Assembly (NCBI GenBank): GCA_019695235.1
Contig: JAIBAI010000014.1
Location: 1 to 55,974 of the forward strand
Length of the DNA: 55,974 nucleotides
From: Bacteroidia bacterium
Lineage (GTDB): Bacteria; Bacteroidota; Bacteroidia; M30B66
Direction: 5' to 3'
Below, one piece after another: positions 44,737 to 53,805 of the stretch. Under the pieces are notes generated by a model that did not search any database, was not told the DNA's origin, and was given only the letters and a program-made list of their open reading frames with translations. Position numbers and translations under genes: made by a program. The first letter of the stretch is position 1, and each line of letters opens with the position of its first letter.

Positions 44737-46293
44737 ATGAACAAGAACAAATGGCTTTGGGTTTTGCTGCTATGTATTCAGGCTGGATGGAGTTACGGGC
44801 AGGCAGAGCACCAAATTCTTGTACGCAACGCCAATTCGCTTGAATTTAACGACCTTGTTTCAGGTGCGCAGCGGCTCATTGGTAATGTGATTTTTGAACA
44901 CGAGGGTACCCTGTTGTACTGCGATAGTGCTTATCTGTACGACCAGACCAACCGGCTTGAAGCATTTTCGAACGTGCGGATTGTTAGTGACAGTGCCACA
45001 ATTACAGGCGACCGCTTATTTTATGACGGTAAAACCCGTATCGCCGACATCAGCGGTAAAGTGGTTCGACTTACCGACCCCGGTACACGACTTATAACCG
45101 ACCGTCTCAGCTTTGATACAGCAAAGAATCTGGCAAGTTATTCGAACGGGGGAGAAATTGAAAGCACCCGCAGTAAGAACCGTTTGAAATCAACAAAAGG
45201 GCAATATAACTCACAAGAAAAGGTCTTTTATTTTCAAAATCGGGTAACCATTACCAATCCTGATTACCGGCTCTATTCAGATACTTTAAAATATACAACC
45301 GGCAATGAAACTGCATGGTTCTATGGGCCTACCAACATTATTACCGGAAGCGATAGTATATATTGTGAAAAGGGGTTTTATACCATGAAAGAAGGTAATT
45401 CGCTTTTTGAGAAAAATGCAAGTATCCATTCAAAAGGCAAATCGGTTCGTGCAGGTGAAATTCATTACAAACAGAAGCTTGGTGAGGCCCTGGTAAAACA
45501 CAGGGTACGTATAGTTGACTCAACCGAAAATATTGTAATAACCGGTAATTGGGCAAAATACAACGATAAAACCGGGCGGATGATAGTTACAGACAGCGCA
45601 CTGCTTGAGCAGAAATTCTCAGGAGATACCCTTGTGCTGCATGCCGATACATTGTATTCAATAACAGATACTACCATTAAGAAAAAACTGCTCCGTGCTT
45701 TTCACAAAGTAAAATTTTACACCCGTGATTTCCAGGGCAAATGTGATTCATTGACTTATCAAGAGCGCGACAGCCTGATGGAACTGTTTAAGAGTCCGGT
45801 GATTTGGAACAATGAAAATCAACTCAGTGGCGACAGTATAAAAATTCAAATGGCCAACCAGGAGATGCGCACCCTCTACCTGCGCAATGCCGGATTTATC
45901 GTATCCATTGAAGACAGCCTGCATTTCAACCAAATCAGAGGCAAGCATATTACCGGACATTTTGTTGCGGGCAAGCTCAAAACAATTGAGGTTCAAGGCA
46001 ATGGGCAGTCTGTTTATTTCGCAAAAAACGATGCCGGAGAGTACATCGGTGTTAACAAAGCCGATTGCAGCAATATTCTGATTCAAATTGACAGTAGTAA
46101 AGTGCGCAGTATCAGCTTTTTAACAAAACCAGATGCTATTTTATATCCGGTTAATTCGTTAAGTCCGCAGGAGCTGCGCCTAAGAGGTTTTGCATGGTTT
46201 GGCCAAATGCGACCTTTAAACAGAAGAGATGTTTTCTACTGGCAGGAGAGTGCCGTACTACCAAAAACTTCCAGACGTAATAAGGCTAACTGA
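44737..46293 (+). CDS. OstA-like / LptA-type periplasmic protein
   Basis: A 518-aa exported protein related to the OstA/LptA beta-jelly-roll that carries lipopolysaccharide across the periplasm. Signal peptide MNKNKWLWVLLLCIQAGWSYG. Repeating strand units follow (GNVIFEHEGTLLYCDSAYLY, NVRIVSDSATITGDRLFYDG, HRVRIVDSTENIVITGNWAKY). Bacteroidota have long multi-repeat versions like this in place of a short LptA, so a bridge function in LPS or lipo-oligosaccharide export is plausible. A GTG at 44731 is in frame but overlaps the promoter box, so ATG 44737 is used. Confidence 0.83.
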   Translation: MNKNKWLWVLLLCIQAGWSYGQAEHQILVRNANSLEFNDLVSGAQRLIGNVIFEHEGTLLYCDSAYLYDQTNRLEAFSNVRIVSDSATITGDRLFYDGKTRIADISGKVVRLTDPGTRLITDRLSFDTAKNLASYSNGGEIESTRSKNRLKSTKGQYNSQEKVFYFQNRVTITNPDYRLYSDTLKYTTGNETAWFYGPTNIITGSDSIYCEKGFYTMKEGNSLFEKNASIHSKGKSVRAGEIHYKQKLGEALVKHRVRIVDSTENIVITGNWAKYNDKTGRMIVTDSALLEQKFSGDTLVLHADTLYSITDTTIKKKLLRAFHKVKFYTRDFQGKCDSLTYQERDSLMELFKSPVIWNNENQLSGDSIKIQMANQEMRTLYLRNAGFIVSIEDSLHFNQIRGKHITGHFVAGKLKTIEVQGNGQSVYFAKNDAGEYIGVNKADCSNILIQIDSSKVRSISFLTKPDAILYPVNSLSPQELRLRGFAWFGQMRPLNRRDVFYWQESAVLPKTSRRNKAN

Positions 46294-46299
46294 ATTACA

Positions 46300-46318
46300 G
46301 ATTCAATTATTTTGAATC
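46300..46318. terminator. Inverted repeat between converging OstA-like and rel genes
   Basis: GATTCAA (46300-46306) and TTGAATC (46312-46318) form a perfect 7-bp stem with a 5-nt loop in the 13-bp gap. The loop holds the rel stop codon. Probably a bidirectional terminator, though no T-run follows. Confidence 0.4.
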
Positions 46319-48544
46319 AATACGTACTGCGGAGGTAACCCCTTTTACTTTCTTAATTTTACCAATCAATTCAGTTAAATGGGTGGTATCGTGAACAAAA
46401 ACCATGATGGTACCCTCGAACACACCGTCGTGGCTGTCAAAGCTGATAGAGCGCATGTTGACGTTCAACTCGTTTGAAATAATCCGGGTGATATTATTCA
46501 CTATGCCCACATCATCAATTCCAAGTACTTTGATACCAGCCATAAATGCCAGCTGTTGCTGGTTCATCCAGCGTGCTTTTACAATCCGGTAGGCATAGTT
46601 CGACATCAGACTAATTGCATTCGGGCAATTGGTTTTGTGTATTTTAATGCCCTCATTGATAGTAACAAATCCGAAAACTTCATCGCCTGGTATTGGATTA
46701 CAACAAGGTGCCAGCTTGTAGTCAATGGTTTTCATATCTTCACCAATGACCAGCATATCTGCCTTCCCCCGAATTTCCTTTACAACATTTTCAAGCGTCG
46801 GCGGTTCTTTGGGTTTTTCGTCTGATTTGGTAAAACGCTTTCTTAATATTTTGTACCAACTGTTTTCGTCTTCACCTTTCCCGATTTTTGAAATATTATC
46901 AAGTTTGATTAAGCCTTCACCGATATTGAATAACAGGTCTAACTGACTGGGCATCTTATAGTGCCTTATCAGGTTGTTCATCACATCCTGGTCAAGGTTT
47001 ATTTTGGCGCTGCGAAGTTTTCGTTCAAGCATTTCCTTACCGTCATCGGCAACACGCCGCTTTTCATCTTTCAAAGCGGCCTTAATTCTTGCTTTTGCTT
47101 TTGCTGTAACAACGAGGTTAAGCCAATCTTCTTTTGGCTTTTGTTTGCTCGAACTGAGTATCTCAATCTGATCACCACTTCTAAGGGTGTGGCTTAAGGG
47201 TACCAGCTTGTTGTTCACCTTTGCCCCGATACACGACATGCCGACCTCGGTATGAATATCAAATGCAAAATCAAGTGCTGAAGAGCCCAATGGCAGGGTG
47301 CGTAACTCTCCTTTGGGGGTAAAAACAAAGATTTCGTCTGAAAACAGGTTCAGTTTAAAATCATTGATAAAATCTAAGGCATTGCTGTCAGAAGCATCCA
47401 TCATTTCACGGATACGTCCCAACCATTCATCTATGCCACTTTCATAATCGCTTTGTTCCTTGTACTTCCAATGGGCTGCATAACCTCTCTCAGCTATTTC
47501 ATCCATGCGTTTTGAACGAATCTGTACCTCTACCCATTTACCGGTCGGGCTCATCACAGTTGTATGCAACGACTCGTAACCATTCCCCCGCGGGGTTGAA
47601 ATCCAGTCGCGCAAACGGTCAGGATTGGGATGGTAAAGGTCAGTAATGAGCGAGTAAATTCTCCAGCAGTCTGCCTTTTCTGTTTCCGGCGGGGAGTCAA
47701 CTATGATACGTATTGCAAAGATGTCGAAGATTTCCTCGAATGGAATTCCCTTGACCTTAACCTTATTAAATATTGAGTAAATTGATTTGGGGCGCCCTTT
47801 AATTTCAAACTTAAACCCTTGCTGGTTCAGGCTGTTCCGAATGGGATGGGTAAAGCGACTGATGAATCTTTTTCTTACTTCTTCGGTATTTTTTAACTTG
47901 GTTGTTATTTCTTCAAACACATCGGGCTGGGTGTATTTTAAACCCAAATCTTCCATCTCTGTTTTTATGGCATACAAGCCCAGACGATGTGCCAAAGGGG
48001 CGTATAAAAACAGCGTCTCCGAAGCGATTTTCAACTGCTTTTCCCTTGACATGCTATCAAGGGTTCGCATGTTGTGCAGCCGGTCGGCAAGCTTGATTAA
48101 AATTACACGTACGTCATCACTTAAGGTAAGCAATACCTTCCGGAAATTCTCGGCCTGAATTGAACTGCTCTGGTCGAAAACATTCTCGATCTTGGTGAGC
48201 CCGTCAATAATTTTTGCCTCCGTTTCTCCAAATAAACGCCGAATATCTTCAAGCGTTACTTCGGTATCTTCAACTGTATCATGCAGCAAAGCACAAATTA
48301 CCCCCGTAGCACCAAGACCTATTTCGCTGGCTACTATCTGCGCAACGGCAATCGGATGGTAGATATATGGCTCACCCGATTTGCGGCGCATATCTTTGTG
48401 AGCATCCAAGGCCAAGTCAAAGGCCTTCCTGATTTGCTGTTTGTCTTGCTTGTTCAGCTTGCCGCTTAAAGCCCTTAACAAATCAGAATACCTTTTGAGA
48501 ATTTCTTTCTTTTCCGCTTCCTGGTCCATGAGCACTACCGTCAT
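46307..48544 (-). CDS. Bifunctional (p)ppGpp synthetase/hydrolase (RelA/SpoT family)
   Basis: A 745-aa long RSH enzyme controlling the stringent response alarmone. Order: HD hydrolase (about 40-190, with ICALLHDTVEDTEVT), synthetase (about 230-370, KGRPKSIYSIFNKVKVKG and GYESLHTTVMSPTGKWVEVQIRS), TGS (about 405-465), a cysteine-containing ACC domain (PCCNPIPGDEVFGF), and C-terminal ACT (about 670-745). HD residues intact suggest the Rel/SpoT bifunctional type. Starts at 48544 and 48529 are both possible. A box-like TACTTTG lies 2-3 nt upstream. Confidence 0.95.
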   Translation of the reverse strand: MTVVLMDQEAEKKEILKRYSDLLRALSGKLNKQDKQQIRKAFDLALDAHKDMRRKSGEPYIYHPIAVAQIVASEIGLGATGVICALLHDTVEDTEVTLEDIRRLFGETEAKIIDGLTKIENVFDQSSSIQAENFRKVLLTLSDDVRVILIKLADRLHNMRTLDSMSREKQLKIASETLFLYAPLAHRLGLYAIKTEMEDLGLKYTQPDVFEEITTKLKNTEEVRKRFISRFTHPIRNSLNQQGFKFEIKGRPKSIYSIFNKVKVKGIPFEEIFDIFAIRIIVDSPPETEKADCWRIYSLITDLYHPNPDRLRDWISTPRGNGYESLHTTVMSPTGKWVEVQIRSKRMDEIAERGYAAHWKYKEQSDYESGIDEWLGRIREMMDASDSNALDFINDFKLNLFSDEIFVFTPKGELRTLPLGSSALDFAFDIHTEVGMSCIGAKVNNKLVPLSHTLRSGDQIEILSSSKQKPKEDWLNLVVTAKAKARIKAALKDEKRRVADDGKEMLERKLRSAKINLDQDVMNNLIRHYKMPSQLDLLFNIGEGLIKLDNISKIGKGEDENSWYKILRKRFTKSDEKPKEPPTLENVVKEIRGKADMLVIGEDMKTIDYKLAPCCNPIPGDEVFGFVTINEGIKIHKTNCPNAISLMSNYAYRIVKARWMNQQQLAFMAGIKVLGIDDVGIVNNITRIISNELNVNMRSISFDSHDGVFEGTIMVFVHDTTHLTELIGKIKKVKGVTSAVRIDSK

Positions 48545-48623
48545 AACAAAGTATTTATACCTTCTTATGCAAAAATAATGAAAACAAAAGCTTCTGAATT
48601 AATTCTGAACAGGTGTTATTAAC

Positions 48624-51032
48624 CTAGGGATGTTGTACCACAAAGACACCGCTTACAACCTGACCATCAGTGCTTTGAACACGAGCAATATAGATTCCTG
48701 CCGGAATTTGTTTAATAGAAATGCTGCTGGATATCGCCTCCTGCTCTATCTGAATGCTTCGTACCACCCGCCCTGTTTGGTCTAATATTGTTACATGCTC
48801 AGCCCTGCCAGTACCTTGAAAGTAAAAGCGCAGCTCAATTTGCTCTGTTGCCGGATTGGGTAGAATACGCAATGACGCTTTACCCACACCTTTTGGCACT
48901 TCATTTACCGCCATAAGGCTTGAATCAAGCATTGCAAAAACATACTCGCCCGGTTTTAGGGTGTCAACAACAATATTCCCAAACATATCGGTAAGTGATG
49001 CCAGTGTGTTACGGGTTGCAGTTACTGCATGCCAGTCGTCGCGACTACTTCCACGGTGCAGCAGCACCAGTTTTGTTTCATCATAGTCGAAACCTGTATC
49101 CAACCATCCATTTCCATAACTGCCCAGGGGGCTTGGCTTACGGCCATTATAGGTAAACTTCGCCTGGGCATGGAAACCTTCAGGCATATTGCCCAGCACC
49201 CTCCAATACCTGTTGGGCGACAGCTTGTAGGCTGTGTTTTGTGACTTCAGCGGGTCGGGGGCGGCGAAATGATGTTCCACCCTTAAAAATGCTGAATCCT
49301 GCACTTGTTTAGTGTCAACCGTAACAAATGCCTCAGGCCAGTTGATATTCCCTGCTGTTGAAATGAAACCTTCACGGGCTGTTACCGTGTACGAAATTTT
49401 TTCATCACGATTCAGATATACCATCAAAGGCGCTATTGAACTGCTTATCTCAAGTGAATCTACCGGACCTGAAATACGGATAAGATGGTCTTCCAATTGC
49501 CCGGATACATCACGAATGCTAAGCAAAAATGGCACATTTTTGTACGTATGATTATTGCCGAATGCCGCCTGACTAAAGTGTACCCTATAGCGGTTTCCAG
49601 TGATTTTTTTCAATGAATCAATAGCAAAATGTGGCCATCCGGCAGTAAATATCCAGTCATTGAAAAAGTCATCCATAAACGACGCCCCTGCCCTGCTCAT
49701 TGCTTCACGCAAATCTCCTGAAGTAGCATGTTGAAACGCTTTACTGTTCATATATTCACGAATACCGACATAGAACAAAGAATCACCCGCATAAGTACGC
49801 AGGTTATGGATAAGGTCGGCCGGTAAATCATACGCAGATTCACTATAGGTGTACTCAGTAGGTATGTTTGAAACCGGGTAAAAACCACCATTGCGGATAT
49901 GGTTATATATTAGCAATTCAAGGTGGTTCTTACGCACATCTGCCTCGTACGATGCCTTGTCCTTCAACCACTCATCGAATAAAAATTCAGTGTACTTCGC
50001 AAAACCTTCATTGAGCCACATTTCAGATGCTGTTTCGCAGGTCACCAAATTGCCAAACCAGTGATGCGCCAATTCATGTGCCATTGTATGGTCACAACCA
50101 TCAGCACCATAGCCTAACAAAAATCTTGGGAAAGCAATATTCGTGGCATGCTCCATTGCACCCGCCGTAAAAGGCACCATCACATACCCTACCCTGTCCC
50201 AACGATACGGGCCAAAATGGGCCTCAAATAAATGGAAGATGGGTTCAAGGTTTACAAAAGCCGCTTTCAACGCATTGGTATCGGCAGCAATGGCAGCAAG
50301 TACTACCGGAATCTTTGCATTGCTTATGGATTGAAAAGTATCGCGCAGCTCCTCAAAACTAGCTGAGGCAACAGAAGCCAGATAGGTAGGTATCTCACTG
50401 GTAAGTTCCCAAGTACGAATTCTGCGGTCAACAAGCAGGGTGTCATGCACCAATGTTCCTCCGGCATAAGCCACTAAATCGGGGCGCGTGCTTATCCGGC
50501 AGGTATAGGTACTTCGCTCTACAAAATTATCGAAACAGGGAAACCAGGCCCGGCCAAAATTATGAGGGTCTTCTACAAAGCTTACCCCAATGTTATATGT
50601 AAAACCGGGAGAAACATATAACCTCCCGAAATCCGCCTGGTTCACAAACGGACTGCCGCCATACCAAATACTTACAAGGCTTTCATCATTCTCGTTCAAG
50701 TTACTCACAAACTCAATACGCATCTTTTCACCTTGCCTGGTAAAACTGGCAAATCCCCCACCAATCTTCACAGAATCAACTTCATATCCTTTCAAATCGA
50801 GCACAATACGATTGATGCCATCTACTTTTGCTTTCAGATGCACATCAGTACGTGCTGCAATTTTTTGTTGATTGTCGTTAAGCAGATTTAAGTCAATGGT
50901 ATAATGCAAAATATCAATGCTATCCGAACGGGTATCCAGGTAATCTGATGAACGGGTTTGTGCTGCAACATAAGCCGTAGTTAAAACAAACGCCGCCCCT
51001 GTTAGCAACAGACGGTTCAAGAAACATTTCAT
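48624..51032 (-). CDS. Secreted M1 family aminopeptidase with T9SS sorting domain
   Basis: An 802-aa zinc aminopeptidase. Signal peptide about 1-24 (LLLTGAAFVLTTAYVAAQ). The exopeptidase motif GAMEHATN is at 291-298, HELAHHWFGN has zinc ligands H319 and H323, and E342 lies in WLNEGFA. A domain of unknown type (about 560-715) follows. The type IX sorting tail starts about residue 725 (RILPNPATEQIELRF) and ends GQVVSGVFVVQHP. It is 11 bp downstream of ribH, so probably in the TPR-ribH operon. It is a paralogue of the gene at 8525 with the same catalytic numbering by chance. Confidence 0.92.
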   Translation of the reverse strand: MKCFLNRLLLTGAAFVLTTAYVAAQTRSSDYLDTRSDSIDILHYTIDLNLLNDNQQKIAARTDVHLKAKVDGINRIVLDLKGYEVDSVKIGGGFASFTRQGEKMRIEFVSNLNENDESLVSIWYGGSPFVNQADFGRLYVSPGFTYNIGVSFVEDPHNFGRAWFPCFDNFVERSTYTCRISTRPDLVAYAGGTLVHDTLLVDRRIRTWELTSEIPTYLASVASASFEELRDTFQSISNAKIPVVLAAIAADTNALKAAFVNLEPIFHLFEAHFGPYRWDRVGYVMVPFTAGAMEHATNIAFPRFLLGYGADGCDHTMAHELAHHWFGNLVTCETASEMWLNEGFAKYTEFLFDEWLKDKASYEADVRKNHLELLIYNHIRNGGFYPVSNIPTEYTYSESAYDLPADLIHNLRTYAGDSLFYVGIREYMNSKAFQHATSGDLREAMSRAGASFMDDFFNDWIFTAGWPHFAIDSLKKITGNRYRVHFSQAAFGNNHTYKNVPFLLSIRDVSGQLEDHLIRISGPVDSLEISSSIAPLMVYLNRDEKISYTVTAREGFISTAGNINWPEAFVTVDTKQVQDSAFLRVEHHFAAPDPLKSQNTAYKLSPNRYWRVLGNMPEGFHAQAKFTYNGRKPSPLGSYGNGWLDTGFDYDETKLVLLHRGSSRDDWHAVTATRNTLASLTDMFGNIVVDTLKPGEYVFAMLDSSLMAVNEVPKGVGKASLRILPNPATEQIELRFYFQGTGRAEHVTILDQTGRVVRSIQIEQEAISSSISIKQIPAGIYIARVQSTDGQVVSGVFVVQHP

Positions 51033-51043
51033 GGTAGCAAGAA

Positions 51044-51544
51044 TTACAATTCTTCGCTCAGGGCATTTCCCAAAGCCATCATTTCAAGAGCAGTCAGCGC
51101 CGCTTCATCTCCCTTGTTTCCGTATTTTCCCCCACAACGGTCCAGGGCCTGTTGTTTGCTATCTACGGTTAGCACACCATAAATCACCGGTATGTTTTGC
51201 CTTGCACAAATAGCAGCCAATCCATTAGTAACTCCCTGACAGATATAGTCGAAATGAGGCGTCTCTCCCCTGATCACACATCCGATACAAATTACAGCAT
51301 TGGTTGTGGTGATATCTAAAGCCATGCTTGTAGCGGAAATAAGCTCCCAGGCTCCTGGCACATAATGAATACGGATGTTACGAAGCCTTGCTCCTGATGC
51401 CACTAAGCGATCAATGCATGCTTTTTCAAGTTGGGCAGTAATCTCTCGGTTCCACTTTGCTACTAATACGGTAAAATGAAACTGATCTACATCAGGGATT
51501 TCAACCGATACAGCGGATGTGAGATTTTGATCTGCCGACGACAT
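51044..51544 (-). CDS. ribH: 6,7-dimethyl-8-ribityllumazine synthase
   Basis: A 166-aa enzyme of riboflavin synthesis, normally assembled as a 60-mer shell or pentamers. Signatures: FTVLVAKWNREITAQLEKAC, YVPGAWELISATSMAL, CIGCVIRGETPHFDYIC with the catalytic His, IPVIYGVLTVDSKQQALDR. Its ATG overlaps the TPR gene stop (TAATG). No FMN riboswitch is seen, and other rib genes are not in the window. Confidence 0.96.
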   Translation of the reverse strand: MSSADQNLTSAVSVEIPDVDQFHFTVLVAKWNREITAQLEKACIDRLVASGARLRNIRIHYVPGAWELISATSMALDITTTNAVICIGCVIRGETPHFDYICQGVTNGLAAICARQNIPVIYGVLTVDSKQQALDRCGGKYGNKGDEAALTALEMMALGNALSEEL

Positions 51545-52239
51545 TATTTTGATTTTTGTTGCAACAGCCCCTCTGCCCTGGCTAAATACTTCTCAGCATC
51601 ACGCGCTTCGTTGGTCTGGAAAAAGTCGGTACGAAGTTTTTTGTATATCTCAATCGCTTTTGCGTAATCCTTCTGGTCTTCATAGGCCAAAGCTGCCTTC
51701 ATTAAAAAATAAGGCGTACTCATCTGATTTTCTTCCTTGCCAGCTGCTTTTACATACTGGTCAATGGCTTCCTTGGTTTTTCCCAACTCCATCAGCGCAT
51801 CACCTTTTGCACCAATAGCAAACGATGTGGTAAGCATATCTCCACCTGAATAAGCATCCAATTGGTCAATAGCTTCCTGGTACTTGCCAGTGTTCAGCAA
51901 ACAAATGCCGGCATAAAAATGCGCCAAATTACCTGTCTTTGTTGAACCATACTCCTCAATGATATTTAAAAATCCGGTAAAACTGGTATCTCCGTTTAAA
52001 GCCAGATTAAAAGAATCTTTCTCAAAATAAGCCTCTGCCTTAAAAATTGCTTCTTCTGCTTCCTTTTCAAGTGGCTTAACATAAAACTCACGATAGGCCA
52101 TAAAAGCACCTACCACCAGAATCACTCCACCCAAAATACCAAGCAAGGTCTTCTGGTTCTTTTCAATGAAAAGTTCGGTTTTGGTGAGTGCATCTTCAAC
52201 ATTAACGATGGGGTCGTTGTTTTCTGTCTTGCCTGCCAT
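51544..52239 (-). CDS. Membrane-anchored TPR protein (YfgM/tetratricopeptide)
   Basis: A 231-aa protein with one membrane helix (about 31-50, TLLGILGGVILVVGAFMAY) and a periplasmic tail of TPR-like helices (AHFYAGICLLNTGKYQEAIDQL, GDALMELGKTKEAIDQYVKA, AALAYEDQKDYAKAIEIYKKL). The architecture is that of YfgM, an ancillary SecYEG factor, but function here is inference. Start 52239 (MAGKTENNDPIV) is set by the promoter and by the sequence; upstream in-frame sequence is Phe/Leu-rich. It is followed by ribH and an M1 peptidase. Confidence 0.8.
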   Translation of the reverse strand: MAGKTENNDPIVNVEDALTKTELFIEKNQKTLLGILGGVILVVGAFMAYREFYVKPLEKEAEEAIFKAEAYFEKDSFNLALNGDTSFTGFLNIIEEYGSTKTGNLAHFYAGICLLNTGKYQEAIDQLDAYSGGDMLTTSFAIGAKGDALMELGKTKEAIDQYVKAAGKEENQMSTPYFLMKAALAYEDQKDYAKAIEIYKKLRTDFFQTNEARDAEKYLARAEGLLQQKSK

Positions 52240-52263
52240 ATTGCTTTTTAGAATTTTGAGGGG

Positions 52264-52271
52264 CAAAAATA
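52264..52271 (-). promoter_or_regulatory. -7 promoter box of the TPR-ribH operon
   Basis: Plus CAAAAATA reads TATTTTTG on the minus strand, a full TAnnTTTG match, 24 nt before the ATG at 52239. Confidence 0.45.
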
Positions 52272-52411
52272 AGAGAAATTTGATATGAAAAAACATACCC
52301 CATCTTACGAACTATTCAAAATTCAGCAAATAGGGAAAAATATTGACGCCAATAGTATCCGGCCAATATTGCCTTCATAGAGATATTTCACAATTGCCGA
52401 ACCAATTCATG

Positions 52412-52419
52412 TACCTTTA
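52412..52419 (+). promoter_or_regulatory. -7-like box of recF
   Basis: TACCTTTA, one mismatch from TAnnTTTG, ends 4 nt before the recF ATG at 52424. Confidence 0.4.
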
Positions 52420-52423
52420 CGGC

Positions 52424-53515
52424 ATGTTTTTAAAAGCATTGCATCTGGTTCAGTTCAGAAGTTATCAGGCCATCAGCCTGCACTTCTCACGTCAGGCTGT
52501 GTTGATTACCGGACAAAACGGCACAGGCAAAACCAACCTGCTCGATGCAATTCACCATCTTTCATTCAGCAAAGGCTTTTTAAATCCGGTTGACAGCCAA
52601 AATATTCATGAAGATGAAGGCTTTTATGTTATTCGCTCAGAAATAGCCTCCGGCGATAAAGAATTTCAACTGCATTGTGGGCTGAAAAAAGGGCAGAAAA
52701 AGGTATTTAAACTCAACAACAAAGAGTACGAAAAACTGGCACACCATATTGGGAAATTCCCATTGGTAGTCATATCACCCCAAGACATCAACCTGGTGCT
52801 GGGAGGCAGTGAAGAGCGCCGCAAATTCATTGATACCGTTATCTCGCAGTATGACCCTGAATACCTGGCACACCTGATTCGCTACAACAAACTTCTGCAA
52901 CAGCGAAATGCTTTTTTAAAGCAACCAGCACCAAACGAAGAATTACTGGATGTGCTTGACCAGCAACTTGTTAACGAAGCAGAACCCTTGTACACTACCA
53001 GGCTTCGTTTTCTTGAAATGCTTCAACCACTCTTTGCACAAAACTACCAATTGGTGAGCAACGGCGCCGAACAAGCCGGCTTATCGTACGATAGCAAGTT
53101 AGCTGAAAACGCAATGGCCACTTTGTTGCAACAAAACCGGCGAAAAGACATGCTTTTGCAGCATACCAGCGTTGGCCCGCACCGCGACGACCTCGAAATG
53201 AGCATTGATGGCTATCCGCTACGTAAGTTTGCAAGCCAGGGGCAGCAAAAAACCTTCCTTATTGCACTGAAACTGGCGGAGTTCGACTTGATTTATCAAC
53301 TCAAAAATATTAAGCCATTTTTGCTGCTTGATGATATTTTCGAGAAATTAGACCAACACCGCATTACTGCCCTGATTAGTTTGGTGAATAACCAACATTT
53401 CGGACAGTTCTTTATCACCGATTCACATCCTGAAAGAGCCGCAGATATACTCAACAGCATACCTTGTGAATTTGACCATATTCGCCTGCCGGAGGAGGTG
53501 CCGCAAACCGTATGA
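52424..53515 (+). CDS. recF: DNA repair and recombination protein RecF
   Basis: A 363-aa SMC-like ATPase that helps load RecA at gaps. Walker A LITGQNGTGKTN (about 29-40), signature ASQGQQKTFLIALKLAEF, and Walker B PFLLLDDIFEKLDQHR. Start 52424 (MFLKALHLVQFRSYQ) matches the usual RecF N-terminus; in-frame sequence upstream is not used. It overlaps the DUF721 gene by 4 bp, a common partnership in Bacteroidota. Confidence 0.96.
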   Translation: MFLKALHLVQFRSYQAISLHFSRQAVLITGQNGTGKTNLLDAIHHLSFSKGFLNPVDSQNIHEDEGFYVIRSEIASGDKEFQLHCGLKKGQKKVFKLNNKEYEKLAHHIGKFPLVVISPQDINLVLGGSEERRKFIDTVISQYDPEYLAHLIRYNKLLQQRNAFLKQPAPNEELLDVLDQQLVNEAEPLYTTRLRFLEMLQPLFAQNYQLVSNGAEQAGLSYDSKLAENAMATLLQQNRRKDMLLQHTSVGPHRDDLEMSIDGYPLRKFASQGQQKTFLIALKLAEFDLIYQLKNIKPFLLLDDIFEKLDQHRITALISLVNNQHFGQFFITDSHPERAADILNSIPCEFDHIRLPEEVPQTV

Positions 53516-53805
53516 AACGCAAAAGCAATGACCAGCCCCTGGCAGATGTTATTGACCATCTGCTACACCAGTACGGGCTTTCAGCGAAATACCGTGAGTT
53601 TAAATTACTGCAATCATGGGCTGAATTGATGGGGCCAATGGTTGCCAAACGTACCGACGAGGTTTATATCAGAGATGGGGTGCTTTTTGTGAAACTGAAC
53701 TCTGCCAGCCTGCGCAATGAACTGAGCTACAACCGTAGTAAAATGGTAGAATTGCTGAATGAAGCCGCCGGAAAGCAAATCATTCATGACATCCAGTTCA
53801 AATAA
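53512..53805 (+). CDS. DUF721 (DciA-like) domain protein
   Basis: A 97-aa protein with the DUF721 pattern (LQSWAELMGPMVAKRTDEVYIRDG and LFVKLNSASLRNELSYNRSKMVELLNE). DUF721 proteins include DciA, a loader of the replicative helicase in bacteria lacking DnaC. That role is possible here but not shown. It starts in an ATGA overlap with recF, and its 3' end overlaps the GT87 gene start by 20 bp. Confidence 0.85.
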   Translation: MKRKSNDQPLADVIDHLLHQYGLSAKYREFKLLQSWAELMGPMVAKRTDEVYIRDGVLFVKLNSASLRNELSYNRSKMVELLNEAAGKQIIHDIQFK

